Part shown: positions 7,530-15,113 of the stretch, piece after piece
Numbering within the stretch: the first letter of the stretch is position 1
Layout: every line of letters begins with the position of its first letter
From: Solirubrobacteraceae bacterium
Lineage (GTDB): Bacteria > Actinomycetota > Thermoleophilia > Solirubrobacterales > Solirubrobacteraceae
Length of the DNA: 23,457 nt
Direction of reading: 5' to 3'
NCBI GenBank assembly: GCA_017882405.1
Contig: JADGPO010000075.1
Span: 1 to 23,457 of the forward strand
Translations under genes and position numbers: made by a program
The notes under the pieces: model-generated
Told to the model about the DNA's origin: nothing
The model's database searches: none
Seen by the model: the letters and a program-made list of their open reading frames with translations, nothing else

Positions 7530-8025
7530 GCGACAGCCACCGAGCTCGACGCCGCCGACCCGCTCGCCCCCTTCCTCGACCGTTTCGCGCCCGCGCCGCC
7601 GGGGCTGATCTACCTCGACGGCAACTCGCTCGGACGCCTGCCCAAGGACACCCCGAACGCCATGCTGGGCGCGGCACAGGGACAGACACTGCTGGCCGAT
7701 TCCACCAGCGTGTGCTTCTACAAGCTGGCCGGCGCCGCCCTCACCGCCCGCCCGGACCGACGGCGCATCGTCACCAACCACGGCAACTTCCCCACTGGAC
7801 CGATCCCACCGACGCGCACCAGGCATCGGCATCGGATCGCCACTCGACCCGGCCACTCGCGGCTCGCACGTCGCCCTCACCCACCCACAAGCCATAGCGC
7901 TCATCGCAGAGCTGACGCAGCACGACCTGATCGTCGACTGCCGCAAGCCCGACGTGATCCGCCTCCGCCTGTCACCGCTGACCACACGGTTTGCCGATGT
8001 CCAGGCCGGCCTGGACAGGCTTCAG
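7530..8025 (+). pseudogene. kynU: Kynureninase remnant with the catalytic core deleted
   Basis: Two frames together show pieces of kynureninase, the PLP enzyme that cleaves kynurenine to anthranilate and alanine. Piece 1 (about 7530-7797) has the N-terminal hallmark LIYLDGNSLGRLPKDTP, then jumps to MLGAAQGQTLLADSTSV, KLAGAALTARPDRR and IVTNHGNFPT. About 40 residues are missing between DTP and the GQTLLADSTSV segment. Piece 2 (about 7813-8025, another frame) has GIGIGSPLDPATRGSHVALTHPQA and VIRLRLSPLTTRFADVQAGLDRL, the C-terminal end. Everything between, including the PLP-binding lysine region, is gone. No start codon remains in frame. It follows the cyclase stop directly, so the ancestral order was ThDP enzyme, cyclase, kynureninase. 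Confidence 0.85.
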
Positions 8026-8375
8026 AGCGTCTCGGGCGCCCCGAAGCGCGACAGCAGTCCGCCGTCGTCGGGAAAGCGCGTGACGCCACGACCCGCCGCG
8101 GCGCGCAAGGTGCCGCTCGCGCAGGAAGGTGTCGATGGCCGCCCGGCCCTGGTGCCACTCGGGCTCGGGCGGCATGCTGACCACGGCGTCCTCCGTCAGC
8201 AGCGCCACCACCGAATCGATGTCGTCTCGCTCGAACGCCTCGGCGAAGCGCACCACCAGCTCACGGTCAGCCTCGGGGACGCTCAGCCGCTCGCGCCTGA
8301 CCGGCACGCGCGCCTCCAGGCTGGCCCGGGCGCGCTGCAGCGCGCTGTTGACCGAGGCCGGGAAGCCTGTTGCGA
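8022..8375 (-). pseudogene. ECF sigma factor remnant, C-terminal part with SnoaL-like domain
   Basis: The minus strand encodes the tail of an ECF sigma factor of the type with a C-terminal SnoaL/NTF2-like domain (ECF41/ECF56-like). It starts inside the region-4 helix-turn-helix (FPASVNSALQRARASLEARVP), then runs through the SnoaL domain start (RELVVRFAEAFERDDIDSV, VSMPPEPEWHQGRAAIDTFL). After LARRG similarity breaks and resumes in another frame as VTRFPDDGGLLSRFGAPETL, ending with TGA at 8022-8024, the normal C-terminus of this type. About 45 residues are therefore missing inside, and region 2 and the start are lost at the 8375 side. The remnant lies tail-to-tail with the kynureninase remnant. 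Confidence 0.75.
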
Positions 8376-8472
8376 TGCCCTGGCCGCGTTCTACGGACAA
8401 ATCAACGGGCTGTCTCACCACATGATCCTGATCGCCGACTACCGCGTCTACATCGACGTCGCGCCGGCCTGA
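8376..8472 (+). pseudogene. Unidentified C-terminal protein fragment
   Basis: The plus frame ends with LAAFYGQINGLSHHM then ILIADYRVYIDVAPA and a TGA stop at 8470-8472. The residue mix looks like real protein (aromatic and beta-strand-like segments) rather than a GC-rich shadow frame, but no start codon belongs to it and its upstream frame crosses the antisense sigma remnant. It is probably the last 30 or so residues of a lost gene. I do not recognise the family. Confidence 0.4.
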
Positions 8473-8482
8473 CGCCGGCACG

Positions 8483-8508
8483 GCAGGTCGGTCTACGAAA
8501 CGACCTGC
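8483..8508 (-). repeat. Hairpin around the VOC gene stop codon
   Basis: GCAGGTCG (8483-8490) and CGACCTGC (8501-8508) form a perfect 8-bp inverted repeat. The TAG stop of the VOC gene (8493-8495) lies in the 10-nt loop. No U-run follows on the minus strand, so this may be an RNA 3'-end protector or a weak terminator rather than a classic intrinsic terminator. Confidence 0.55.
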
Positions 8509-9467
8509 TCCTCGGTCTCGATCGGCTCCAGCTGCGCGATCTCGGAGCGCCGGTGCTCCCAGTGGGGCGGGATGCACATGTGGGTGCCGAGCTCCTCGAC
8601 GTTCTCGTCGATGAACATGCCCTCGGGCGTCGAGTAGGCCAGCTCGACCAGCAGGCCGCCGGGACTGCGGCAGTACATCGAGAAGAAGTAGCCACGGTCC
8701 TTGGCTTCGGAGATGTCGGTGAAGCCCAGCCCGACGATGTAGTCCTTGACGATCTGCTGGTTGTCGGCCGAGACGACGTCGAAGGCGTGATGGTGGATCG
8801 TGCCCTCGCCGAAGTTCCACGTCCCCTGCGGCAGATCCGGCTCCTCGACCAGCTCGAGCATCCGGCCGTAGCCCTGCTCGTCGCCGATCTGGAACTGGTG
8901 GTTCGGGCCCTCGGAGCCGGTCGACACCGCGTTCATCCCCTCGGTGAGGAAGAACACCATCGGGTCGGGCTCGCGCACCGACGTGGTCGTGCCGTAGGCG
9001 CCGCGGATCCCGTGCTCGGCGGGGACATGACCGTCGTGAGGCTCGCGCGAGTCAGGCGCCGGGTCACCGACGAACGCGTAGTCGATCCCGCACGGGTGCT
9101 TGAAGCTCAGGCGCTCGGTGCCGAAGCGCTCGACGCGCTCGTGCGCGATCCCGAACTCGTCGAGGCGATCTGACCAGAAGCCGATCGAGCCCTCCGGGAC
9201 AGACAAATTAAGAACCTTGGCCTGGTTGGTCCCGCGTTTGCCCATCCACCCCGCCTGGCGGTAGGGGAACGCGGTCAGCAACGTGCTCACGTCGGCGACG
9301 GTGTTGCCGTAGTACAGATGATAGATCGGGATCTCGCCGTCGAACAGGACGGTCTTCTTGACGCTCTTGAGTCCGAGCAGGCGGACGTGGAAGTCGTAGT
9401 CCTCCTGCGCGCCGCCGACGCAGAACGTCAGGTGGTGGGTGCCGCGCACAAGCCCTGGGTTGGGCAT
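8493..9467 (-). CDS. VOC-family ring-cleaving dioxygenase (MhqO/glyoxalase-like)
   Basis: A 324-residue two-module vicinal-oxygen-chelate protein. The expected metal triad is present: His in RGTHHLTF (residues 11-12), His in TIHHHAFDVV (225-227), and Glu in GGLLVELAYSTPEG (E275). This pattern and length match the ring-cleaving dioxygenases related to hydroquinone dioxygenase MhqO, which open dihydroxylated aromatic rings with Fe(II) and O2. A quinone- or hydroquinone-specific role is inferred from family resemblance only. The start is ATG 9467 because the minus strand carries GAGAGGAGACC directly before it, a strong Shine-Dalgarno site; the open frame extends to 9566 but without a better start. 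A -10-like TAGGAT is at 9502-9497. The gene is divergent from the STAND-cyclase gene. Confidence 0.8.
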   Translation of the reverse strand: MPNPGLVRGTHHLTFCVGGAQEDYDFHVRLLGLKSVKKTVLFDGEIPIYHLYYGNTVADVSTLLTAFPYRQAGWMGKRGTNQAKVLNLSVPEGSIGFWSDRLDEFGIAHERVERFGTERLSFKHPCGIDYAFVGDPAPDSREPHDGHVPAEHGIRGAYGTTTSVREPDPMVFFLTEGMNAVSTGSEGPNHQFQIGDEQGYGRMLELVEEPDLPQGTWNFGEGTIHHHAFDVVSADNQQIVKDYIVGLGFTDISEAKDRGYFFSMYCRSPGGLLVELAYSTPEGMFIDENVEELGTHMCIPPHWEHRRSEIAQLEPIETEEQVVS

Positions 9468-9535
9468 GGTCTCTCCTCTCGGTTGCCGCTGCCCGGATCC
9501 TACTTGCCGAGGGCCGCCGGCCGGGGTCGGGAATG

Positions 9536-9541
9536 GATAAT
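9536..9541 (+). promoter_or_regulatory. Putative -10 box deciding the STAND-cyclase start
   Basis: GATAAT lies exactly 6 nt before ATG 9548. If it is the -10, transcription starts at the A of that ATG (leaderless mRNA), and the earlier in-frame ATG at 9533 is upstream of the transcript. No convincing -35 is seen. Confidence 0.45.
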
Positions 9542-9547
9542 GGGCTG

Positions 9548-12500
9548 ATGCCGGTGCTGGTCTCAAGTCCGCGGTTTATCGGCCGGCGTGAGGAGCGCGG
9601 GGTACTGGAGGCGGCCCTCACCCGGGCCGAGGGGGGCGCGGGGTCAGTCGTCCTGGTCTCGGGCGAGTCGGGTATGGGAAAGAGCCGTCTGATCGGCGAT
9701 TTCGTGGCCACGGCGAGGGCTGCTGGCGCGATCGCGCTGATCGGCGAGTGCCTGGAGTTCGCCGACGGGGAGCTGCCCTACGCGCCGATTGCGGGCGCCT
9801 TGCGTTCGCTGCTTCACGAGAACGACACGGTCGCGCCCGACACCGCTGCGCTGGAGCAGCTGTTGGCTGAGCTCACCCCAGGGTCGACCGCGGTTGAGGA
9901 CGATACGCAATCCGCGGTATCACGGGCGCGGTTGTTCGAGCGGCTGGTCGCGACGTTGTTCGACCTCAGTCGCCGGGCGCCCGCGGTCGTCGTGGTGGTG
10001 GAGGATCTTCACTGGGCGGACCGGTCGACGGGCGACTTCATCTCGTTTCTCGTCCGCAGTGCGCGACGACAGCGACTGGTGCTGATCGTCAGCTACCGCA
10101 GTGATGAGCTTGATCGCCGCCATCCCCTGCGGCCTCTGGTTCTGGAGCTGGAGCGCAGCGGACGGGCTGAGCGGGTCGCGTTGAGGCCGTTCAACCGGGA
10201 CGAGCTGATCGACCAGGTGACCGCGATCATCGATGCGCCCCCGGAGCCTTCGCTGATCGACCGTCTGGCCGCGCGTGCGGAGGGCAATCCGTTCTTTGCC
10301 GAGGAGCTTCTCGCGTCGTCTCTCTCTCCGGGATCCGCCCTTCCCGAGTCTCTGCGCGACACGCTGCTCCTGCGAGTCGAGGAGTCGTCGCCCGATGCGC
10401 AGTCCGTGCTGCGGATCGCCGCCGTCGCGGGGCGCACCGTTGACCACGCCCTGCTCGCCGCTGTGGCGGGTCTGCCGGAGGATCAGCTGGCGCAAGCGCT
10501 CGAGGAGGCGGTCAGCCGCCACATGATCGTGCAAGACCCGAGCGCGACCGGCTTTTCGTTTCGTCACGAGCTGCTGCGCGAGGCGGTGTACGCCGACCTG
10601 CTTCCGGGGCGACGGCGCTCACTTCATGCTGCGCTTGCCCGCGCGCTCAGCGAGCAGCCCGAGCTGAGCGGTGTCCGGGCCGGCTCCGCGGCTGAGCTCG
10701 CCCACCATTGGTATGCCGCAGACGAGCTGGGCGAGGCACGCTCGACGTCGGTCCGAGCGGGGATGGATGCCCAGGCCATGCATGCGCAGGCTGAGGCGCT
10801 GCTTCACTACGAACGCGCGCTCGAGATCTGGGAGCGCGCGGCCGGAGCAGAACCGGCGGCCGATCGCCTCGGTGTGCTCCGGCGGGCCGCCGATGCCGCC
10901 AATCTGAGTGGAGATTCCCAGCGAGCGACGGCACTCGCCCGCGATGCGCTTGAGATGGTGGACGAGCGAGCGGACCCGGCGGTCGCCGCCCTCGTGCGTG
11001 AGAGGCTCGGGCGCTACACGTGGGCCGCGGGCCGGGAGGAGGACGCCCTGCTCGAATACCGCCGGGCCGTTGAGCTGATGCCCGCCGATCCGCCGTCAAG
11101 GGATCGGGCCCTCGTGCTGGCGGCCGAGGGCCAGGCCTTGATGTTGATCGGCAGGGCGGCCGAGTCAGCGGTTCGCTGCATGGAGGCGATCGAGATCGCG
11201 AAGCGGGTCGGTGCTCGCGCGGTCGAGGCCAACGCGCTCAACACGGTCGTTGCGAACTGCAGCGGAGACGGCGATTTCGAGCAGGCGGTCGATGCCGCCT
11301 CGCGGGCGCGCGGGCTCGCGCGCCAACTGGGAGACGTCGAAGAGGTCGGCCGCAGCTATGTCAACGGCAGCGACGCGCTTGATCAAGCCGGGCGCGTCGA
11401 GGAGTCAATCGCGCTGGCGCGCGAGGGCATCGATCTCGTCGGCAAGCTCGGGAGCGATCGGCTGTTCGGCGATTTCCTGCGCGCGGAAGTCGCCGCCCGG
11501 CTGTTCAGAACCGGACGATGGGCGGAGGCCGACAAGCTCTTGCTGGAGCTGTCAGAGCGTGCGCCCACGGGTCTGGCCGATGCGATGATGCATGTGAACC
11601 GGGGATTCCTGGAAGCGGAACGAGGGGAGTTCGACGCGGCCGCGCGTGACCTCGCTCAGGCCGAACGGCTCAGCTCCGGAATGCGCGGCGCGATGTGGCA
11701 GGCTCCGAACCTGACAGCTCAGGCGACGATGGAGCTGTGGAAGGGCCGTCCCGAAGCGGCCGCCGCCACCATCCGACGGGGCCTGGCGCCCGACGAAGAG
11801 AGTGCCCGCGTCTTCTTCACCGCGAGGCTTTACGATCTCGGCGCGCGAGCGGCCGCGGACATCACGCGTCAAATCCCCGACGACGGCGGGCTGCGAGTAC
11901 GCCAGGAGGCCGCCGCACGTGCGCTGCTCGAACGCCTGGACGGTCTCCTCCAAGAGCTCAAGCGGGCAGCGCCGTCTGCGCTGGCCAGCCGCGCGGCATG
12001 CGCGGCGGAGCTGTCGCGGATCGGTGGCGGGGACGCGAGCGCCTGGGCAGACGCGGAGCGGCTCTGGGAGCAGTCGGGGGATAGCTACCAGGCCGCGTAC
12101 GCTCGCTTCCGGCGGGCAGAGGCGCTGATCGCGTCCGTCCAGGACCCGCCCGGCGCGCAGGATCTCCTGCGTGACGCGCGGGCGGTAGCGAGCGAGCTCA
12201 GCGCCCGGCCGCTTCTCACCGAGATCGAGACCCTCGCGCAGCGGACAGGCTTTGATCTGGGCGACGCGCAACCGTCGCCGGGCCCGGAGCCCGACATGCC
12301 GGCCGGGCTACCCATGCAGACGTCGGGCGTGACCGCCGTGCTCTTCAGCGACATCGAGGACTCAACCCTCCTTCTGGACCGCCTGGGCGACGAGCCGTTC
12401 ATGGAGCTGCTCGCTCAGCACAACCGGGTGGTGCGCGAACAGATCGCACGCCACGGCGGACGGGAGATAAAAACTGCGGGTGATTCGTTCATGGTGGCCT

Positions 12501-12835
12501 TCGGCCAACCGCGCCGGGCGCTGGCGTGTGCCGTCGCAATCCAGCGTGCCGTCATGGGCATCGCGCCCGTGATCCGCGTCCGGATCGGGCTGCACGCCGG
12601 GGAAACGCTCTATCAAGAAGACGACCTGTTCGGTCGTCACGTGGTTGTCGCCGCCCGCGTCGCCGCGCTCGCCGCCGGCGGCGAGATCCTCGCGACATCG
12701 CTCATCCGCGAACTCGCCGAAGGAGCCACCGGCCTGCGCTTCGGGCCGCGCCGCGAGCACACGCTCAAGGGGCTGTCGGGCACCCAATCCGTCTACTCAC
12801 TCCAATGGAGCGGCGCGACCGAGCTCAGCCAGTAG
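9548..12835 (+). CDS. STAND-type AAA ATPase fused to a C-terminal class III adenylate/guanylate cyclase domain
   Basis: A 1095-residue cytoplasmic signalling protein. Residues about 6-250 are an AAA_16/STAND ATPase with Walker A GESGMGKS (39-46) and Walker B VVVVVEDLHWAD (around 147-158). Residues about 330-900 are rich in alpha-helical TPR-like repeats (for example HYERALEIWERAAG and ALLEYRRAVELMP). Residues about 928-1085 are a class III cyclase homology domain. Its metal Asp residues are D935 in VLFSDIEDST and D979 in KTAGDSFMVAF. The transition-state pair N-x3-R reads V1033 and R1037 in GRHVVVAARVA, so the Asn is missing while the Arg stays. In related ATPase-cyclase fusions the cyclase domain is often N-terminal; here it is C-terminal. 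ATP-driven oligomerisation on ligand binding probably pairs cyclase domains. The product (cAMP or cGMP) and residual activity are uncertain. Its 3' end overlaps the antisense NodB-like gene by 39 bp. Confidence 0.85.
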   Translation: MPVLVSSPRFIGRREERGVLEAALTRAEGGAGSVVLVSGESGMGKSRLIGDFVATARAAGAIALIGECLEFADGELPYAPIAGALRSLLHENDTVAPDTAALEQLLAELTPGSTAVEDDTQSAVSRARLFERLVATLFDLSRRAPAVVVVVEDLHWADRSTGDFISFLVRSARRQRLVLIVSYRSDELDRRHPLRPLVLELERSGRAERVALRPFNRDELIDQVTAIIDAPPEPSLIDRLAARAEGNPFFAEELLASSLSPGSALPESLRDTLLLRVEESSPDAQSVLRIAAVAGRTVDHALLAAVAGLPEDQLAQALEEAVSRHMIVQDPSATGFSFRHELLREAVYADLLPGRRRSLHAALARALSEQPELSGVRAGSAAELAHHWYAADELGEARSTSVRAGMDAQAMHAQAEALLHYERALEIWERAAGAEPAADRLGVLRRAADAANLSGDSQRATALARDALEMVDERADPAVAALVRERLGRYTWAAGREEDALLEYRRAVELMPADPPSRDRALVLAAEGQALMLIGRAAESAVRCMEAIEIAKRVGARAVEANALNTVVANCSGDGDFEQAVDAASRARGLARQLGDVEEVGRSYVNGSDALDQAGRVEESIALAREGIDLVGKLGSDRLFGDFLRAEVAARLFRTGRWAEADKLLLELSERAPTGLADAMMHVNRGFLEAERGEFDAAARDLAQAERLSSGMRGAMWQAPNLTAQATMELWKGRPEAAAATIRRGLAPDEESARVFFTARLYDLGARAAADITRQIPDDGGLRVRQEAAARALLERLDGLLQELKRAAPSALASRAACAAELSRIGGGDASAWADAERLWEQSGDSYQAAYARFRRAEALIASVQDPPGAQDLLRDARAVASELSARPLLTEIETLAQRTGFDLGDAQPSPGPEPDMPAGLPMQTSGVTAVLFSDIEDSTLLLDRLGDEPFMELLAQHNRVVREQIARHGGREIKTAGDSFMVAFGQPRRALACAVAIQRAVMGIAPVIRVRIGLHAGETLYQEDDLFGRHVVVAARVAALAAGGEILATSLIRELAEGATGLRFGPRREHTLKGLSGTQSVYSLQWSGATELSQ

Positions 12836-13504
12836 GCGACGGACCTGCGTCCACCAGGACCGGTCGAGCATCAGAAACGGGTGCAGGACCAGGACCTCGG
12901 AGGAGCAGGCGGTGGCCATCCGGTCGCCGAGTGCCGCCGGCGCCATCGGCTCCGGCGGATCACCGTGTTCGCGGCGGATCTCGCTGAAGCTGTCCATCAG
13001 GTGGTAGGCGTCGACGAGATCCCATTCGAACGGGACGTCGCGCAGGCCCGCCAGCCCGCGGGCGTCACCGACGACCGGCGACCACCACGTGTAGTCCAGC
13101 TCGCGCAGCAGCGCCGGCGTCTGGGCGGTGCCCGTCCCGCCCGGCGGTCGGAATCCCCGCGGCGACAACCCGAGGGCGCGGAAGGCACCGTCGGCGCGCA
13201 AAAGCAGCTCTCGCTCGCGGGCGGGCGCCAGCTCCCCCCAGCTCTCGTGCCGCCAGCCGTGCATACCGACCTCGTGGCCCCGGGCGGCGATCTCACCCAC
13301 GGCGTCGGGATACAGCTCGCAGTTGAGGCCCTCGACGAAGAAGGTGGCCGACAACTCGTGGGCGTCGAGCTCGTCGAGCAGCCGCGGCAACGCCTCGGTG
13401 ACCGAGGGATGGCGACCCAACGGCTCGTCGGCCGGCCACGTCCCGCGCTCCAGCTCGGACGCCTCGCCGAGGTTGTCGAACGTCAGCACCACCCGGTCGC
13501 TCAT
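12797..13504 (-). CDS. Polysaccharide deacetylase-like (NodB homology) protein
   Basis: A 235-residue single-domain NodB-fold protein (carbohydrate esterase 4 family). These enzymes remove N-acetyl groups from GlcNAc polymers such as peptidoglycan or chitin, and some relatives act on amides. Motif 1 reads TFDN (residues 8-11) instead of TFDD, keeping the catalytic-base Asp D10 but replacing the metal-ligand Asp by Asn. Motif 2 HGWRH (H82, H86) supplies the metal His pair. Motif 3 RPPGG (119-123) and the late VLVLHPFLM match the fold. There is no signal peptide, so the substrate is probably intracellular. The start at ATG 13504 is supported by GGAGGGGAG about 8 nt upstream on the minus strand. 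Its last 39 bp are antisense to the end of the cyclase gene. It is divergent from the MFS gene across a palindrome-containing region. Confidence 0.8.
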   Translation of the reverse strand: MSDRVVLTFDNLGEASELERGTWPADEPLGRHPSVTEALPRLLDELDAHELSATFFVEGLNCELYPDAVGEIAARGHEVGMHGWRHESWGELAPARERELLLRADGAFRALGLSPRGFRPPGGTGTAQTPALLRELDYTWWSPVVGDARGLAGLRDVPFEWDLVDAYHLMDSFSEIRREHGDPPEPMAPAALGDRMATACSSEVLVLHPFLMLDRSWWTQVRRLLAELGRAAPLE

Positions 13505-13532
13505 CTCACGTCTCCCCTCCGGCTGGCGTTAT

Positions 13533-13579
13533 TCGTACGTGCATTGAGACCTTCCTAGTATGTACGACAGTCCTCGTAC
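13533..13579. promoter_or_regulatory. Operator-like TCGTAC/GTACGA repeats in the NodB-MFS divergent region
   Basis: GTACGA (13562-13567) and TCGTAC (13574-13579) form an 18-bp inverted repeat with a 6-nt spacer. A third half-site, TCGTAC, lies at 13533-13538. The repeat begins at the end of TAGTAT (13556-13561), a possible -10 for the MFS gene, so a bound repressor would block it. TetR- or MarR-type control of an exporter is the usual arrangement, but no such regulator gene is in the window. Confidence 0.55.
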
Positions 13580-13601
13580 GATGAGCACCCGAAAGGCCCG
13601 C

Positions 13602-15065
13602 ATGACGCCCGATTCCCAGACCTCAGGCCCCCCTCACCTCCGCGCCACGCTGCTGCTGTCCTGCCTGGCGCAGTTCATGGTGATCCTCGACGTGTCCGTG
13701 GTCAATGTGGCGCTGCCGGCGATCCGGGGCGGGCTGCACTTCTCCGAGGTCGACCTGCAGTGGGTGGTCAACGCCTACACGGTGACCTTCGCGGGCTTTC
13801 TGCTGCTGGGCGGCCGGGCCGCCGACTTGCTGGGCCGGCGGCGGGTGTTCGTCTGGGGCCTGGTCCTGTTCGCGCTGGCCTCGCTGGCCGGCGGGGTGTC
13901 CGACAGCCAGCCCGTGCTGATCGCCGCCCGCGCCGTCCAGGGCCTGGGCGGCGCGGTGATCGCCCCCGCCTCCCTGTCGATCCTCACGACCACGTTCGCC
14001 GAAGGCCCGCAGCGCAACCGCGCGGTCGGCATCTGGGGCGCCATGGGCGGAGCCGGCGGAGCCGCCGGCGTGCTGCTGGGCGGCCTGATCACCGATCTTC
14101 TTTCCTGGCGCTGGATCCTCTTCGTCAACGTCCCCATCGGCCTGCTGGCCGCGTTCGCCGCGCAGCGCTTCATCACCGAGAGCAAGCGCCCGATGAGCAG
14201 CCGCGACTTCGACCTGAGCGGCGCGCTGGCGGCCACCATCGGGCTGTCGCTGCTCGTGCTGGGCATCGTGCGCACCGACCAGACCGGCTGGGGATCGGCG
14301 CCAACGCTCGCCGTCATTGCCGCCGGGATCGTGCTGCTGGCCGGCTTTGCGGTGATCGAGGGCAAGTTCGCCCGCGCGCCGCTGATGCCGCTGCGGATCT
14401 GGGCTTCGCGCACGCTGACCGCCGCCAACGTCATCGTGCTGCTGGTCGGCGGCGCCACCTTCGGGATGTGGTTCTTCGTCTCGCTGTATCTGCAGCAGGT
14501 GCTCGGCTACTCGCCGATCCGCGCCGGCCTGGCCTTCCTGCCGATGACGCTGTGCATCGTGGCCGCCTCGACGATCGCCTCACGCACGGTCGCCCGGCTC
14601 GGCGCCAAGTCGCTGCTGGTGTTCGGCATGACCGTGATGACGATCGGGCTGGCCCTGTTCACGCGGATCGCCACCCACGGCGACTATGCCGCCGACGTGC
14701 TGGTGCCCGGGATGCTGGTCGGCATCGGGATCGGCTTTGCCTTCGTGCCGGCCACGATCTCCGCGGTCGCCGGGGTGGCGCCGGCGGAGGCCGGGCTGGC
14801 CTCGGGGCTGGTCAACACCTCGCGGCTGTTCGGGGGCGCCCTCGGGCTCGCCGTGCTGGCCGCGATCGCCACCAGTCACACCAACTCCCAGCTGCATCAC
14901 GGCGCCTCCGCGCACGCCGCGCTCACCAGCGGCTTTCAGCTGGCGTTCGTGATCGCCGCCGCGTTTGCGCTGATCGGCGGCCTGGTCGCCGCCTTCGGGC
15001 TGCCGCGGATCCCGGCGCGCCGGGCCGCCCCGTCCGGCGCGGTGGCGCCCGCCGAGCCCGCGTAG
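13602..15065 (+). CDS. MFS drug-type exporter, DHA2 (14-TM) family
   Basis: A 487-residue inner-membrane transporter of the EmrB/QacA DHA2 type, proton-driven efflux of drugs or toxic compounds. Visible marks: TM1 motif LDVSVVNVALPAI with the membrane Asp, motif A GGRAADLLGRRR between TM2 and TM3, motif B ARAVQGLGGAVIAPA, and motif C-like GAMGGAGGAAGVLLGGLITDLLSWRW (TM5). About 14 hydrophobic segments follow, ending in a short Ala/Pro-rich tail. ATG 13602 is preferred because GAAAGG lies 5-10 nt before it; upstream in-frame ATGs at 13560 and 13581 fall within the likely promoter/operator. Transcription is probably controlled through the palindrome just upstream. The substrate is unknown. Confidence 0.9.
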   Translation: MTPDSQTSGPPHLRATLLLSCLAQFMVILDVSVVNVALPAIRGGLHFSEVDLQWVVNAYTVTFAGFLLLGGRAADLLGRRRVFVWGLVLFALASLAGGVSDSQPVLIAARAVQGLGGAVIAPASLSILTTTFAEGPQRNRAVGIWGAMGGAGGAAGVLLGGLITDLLSWRWILFVNVPIGLLAAFAAQRFITESKRPMSSRDFDLSGALAATIGLSLLVLGIVRTDQTGWGSAPTLAVIAAGIVLLAGFAVIEGKFARAPLMPLRIWASRTLTAANVIVLLVGGATFGMWFFVSLYLQQVLGYSPIRAGLAFLPMTLCIVAASTIASRTVARLGAKSLLVFGMTVMTIGLALFTRIATHGDYAADVLVPGMLVGIGIGFAFVPATISAVAGVAPAEAGLASGLVNTSRLFGGALGLAVLAAIATSHTNSQLHHGASAHAALTSGFQLAFVIAAAFALIGGLVAAFGLPRIPARRAAPSGAVAPAEPA

Positions 15066-15072
15066 GCCCCGG

Positions 15073-15095
15073 CCGCGCGACGCCGCGACGCGCGG
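15073..15095. repeat. Inverted repeat between MFS and dehydrogenase genes
   Basis: CCGCGCG (15073-15079) and CGCGCGG (15089-15095) form a perfect 7-bp stem with a 9-nt loop, starting 8 nt after the MFS stop. No T-run follows. It could stabilise the MFS transcript end or act as a Rho-independent-like pause. Confidence 0.4.
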
Positions 15096-15101
15096 ATTGG
15101 C

Positions 15102-15107
15102 GACAAT
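15102..15107 (+). promoter_or_regulatory. Putative -10 box of the dehydrogenase gene
   Basis: GACAAT lies exactly 6 nt before GTG 15114, the same geometry as at the STAND-cyclase gene. No Shine-Dalgarno sequence separates them. A leaderless transcript starting at the GTG is inferred. Confidence 0.4.
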
Positions 15108-15113
15108 CACGGG

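Noticed and set aside
8376..8492. Assigning the LSHHM...IDVAPA fragment to a named family
   Set aside because: The sequence is too short and I do not recognise it securely.
9533..9547. ATG 9533 as the start of the STAND-cyclase gene
   Set aside because: It overlaps a GATAAT box that sits 6 nt before ATG 9548, and the homologous region begins after the second ATG.
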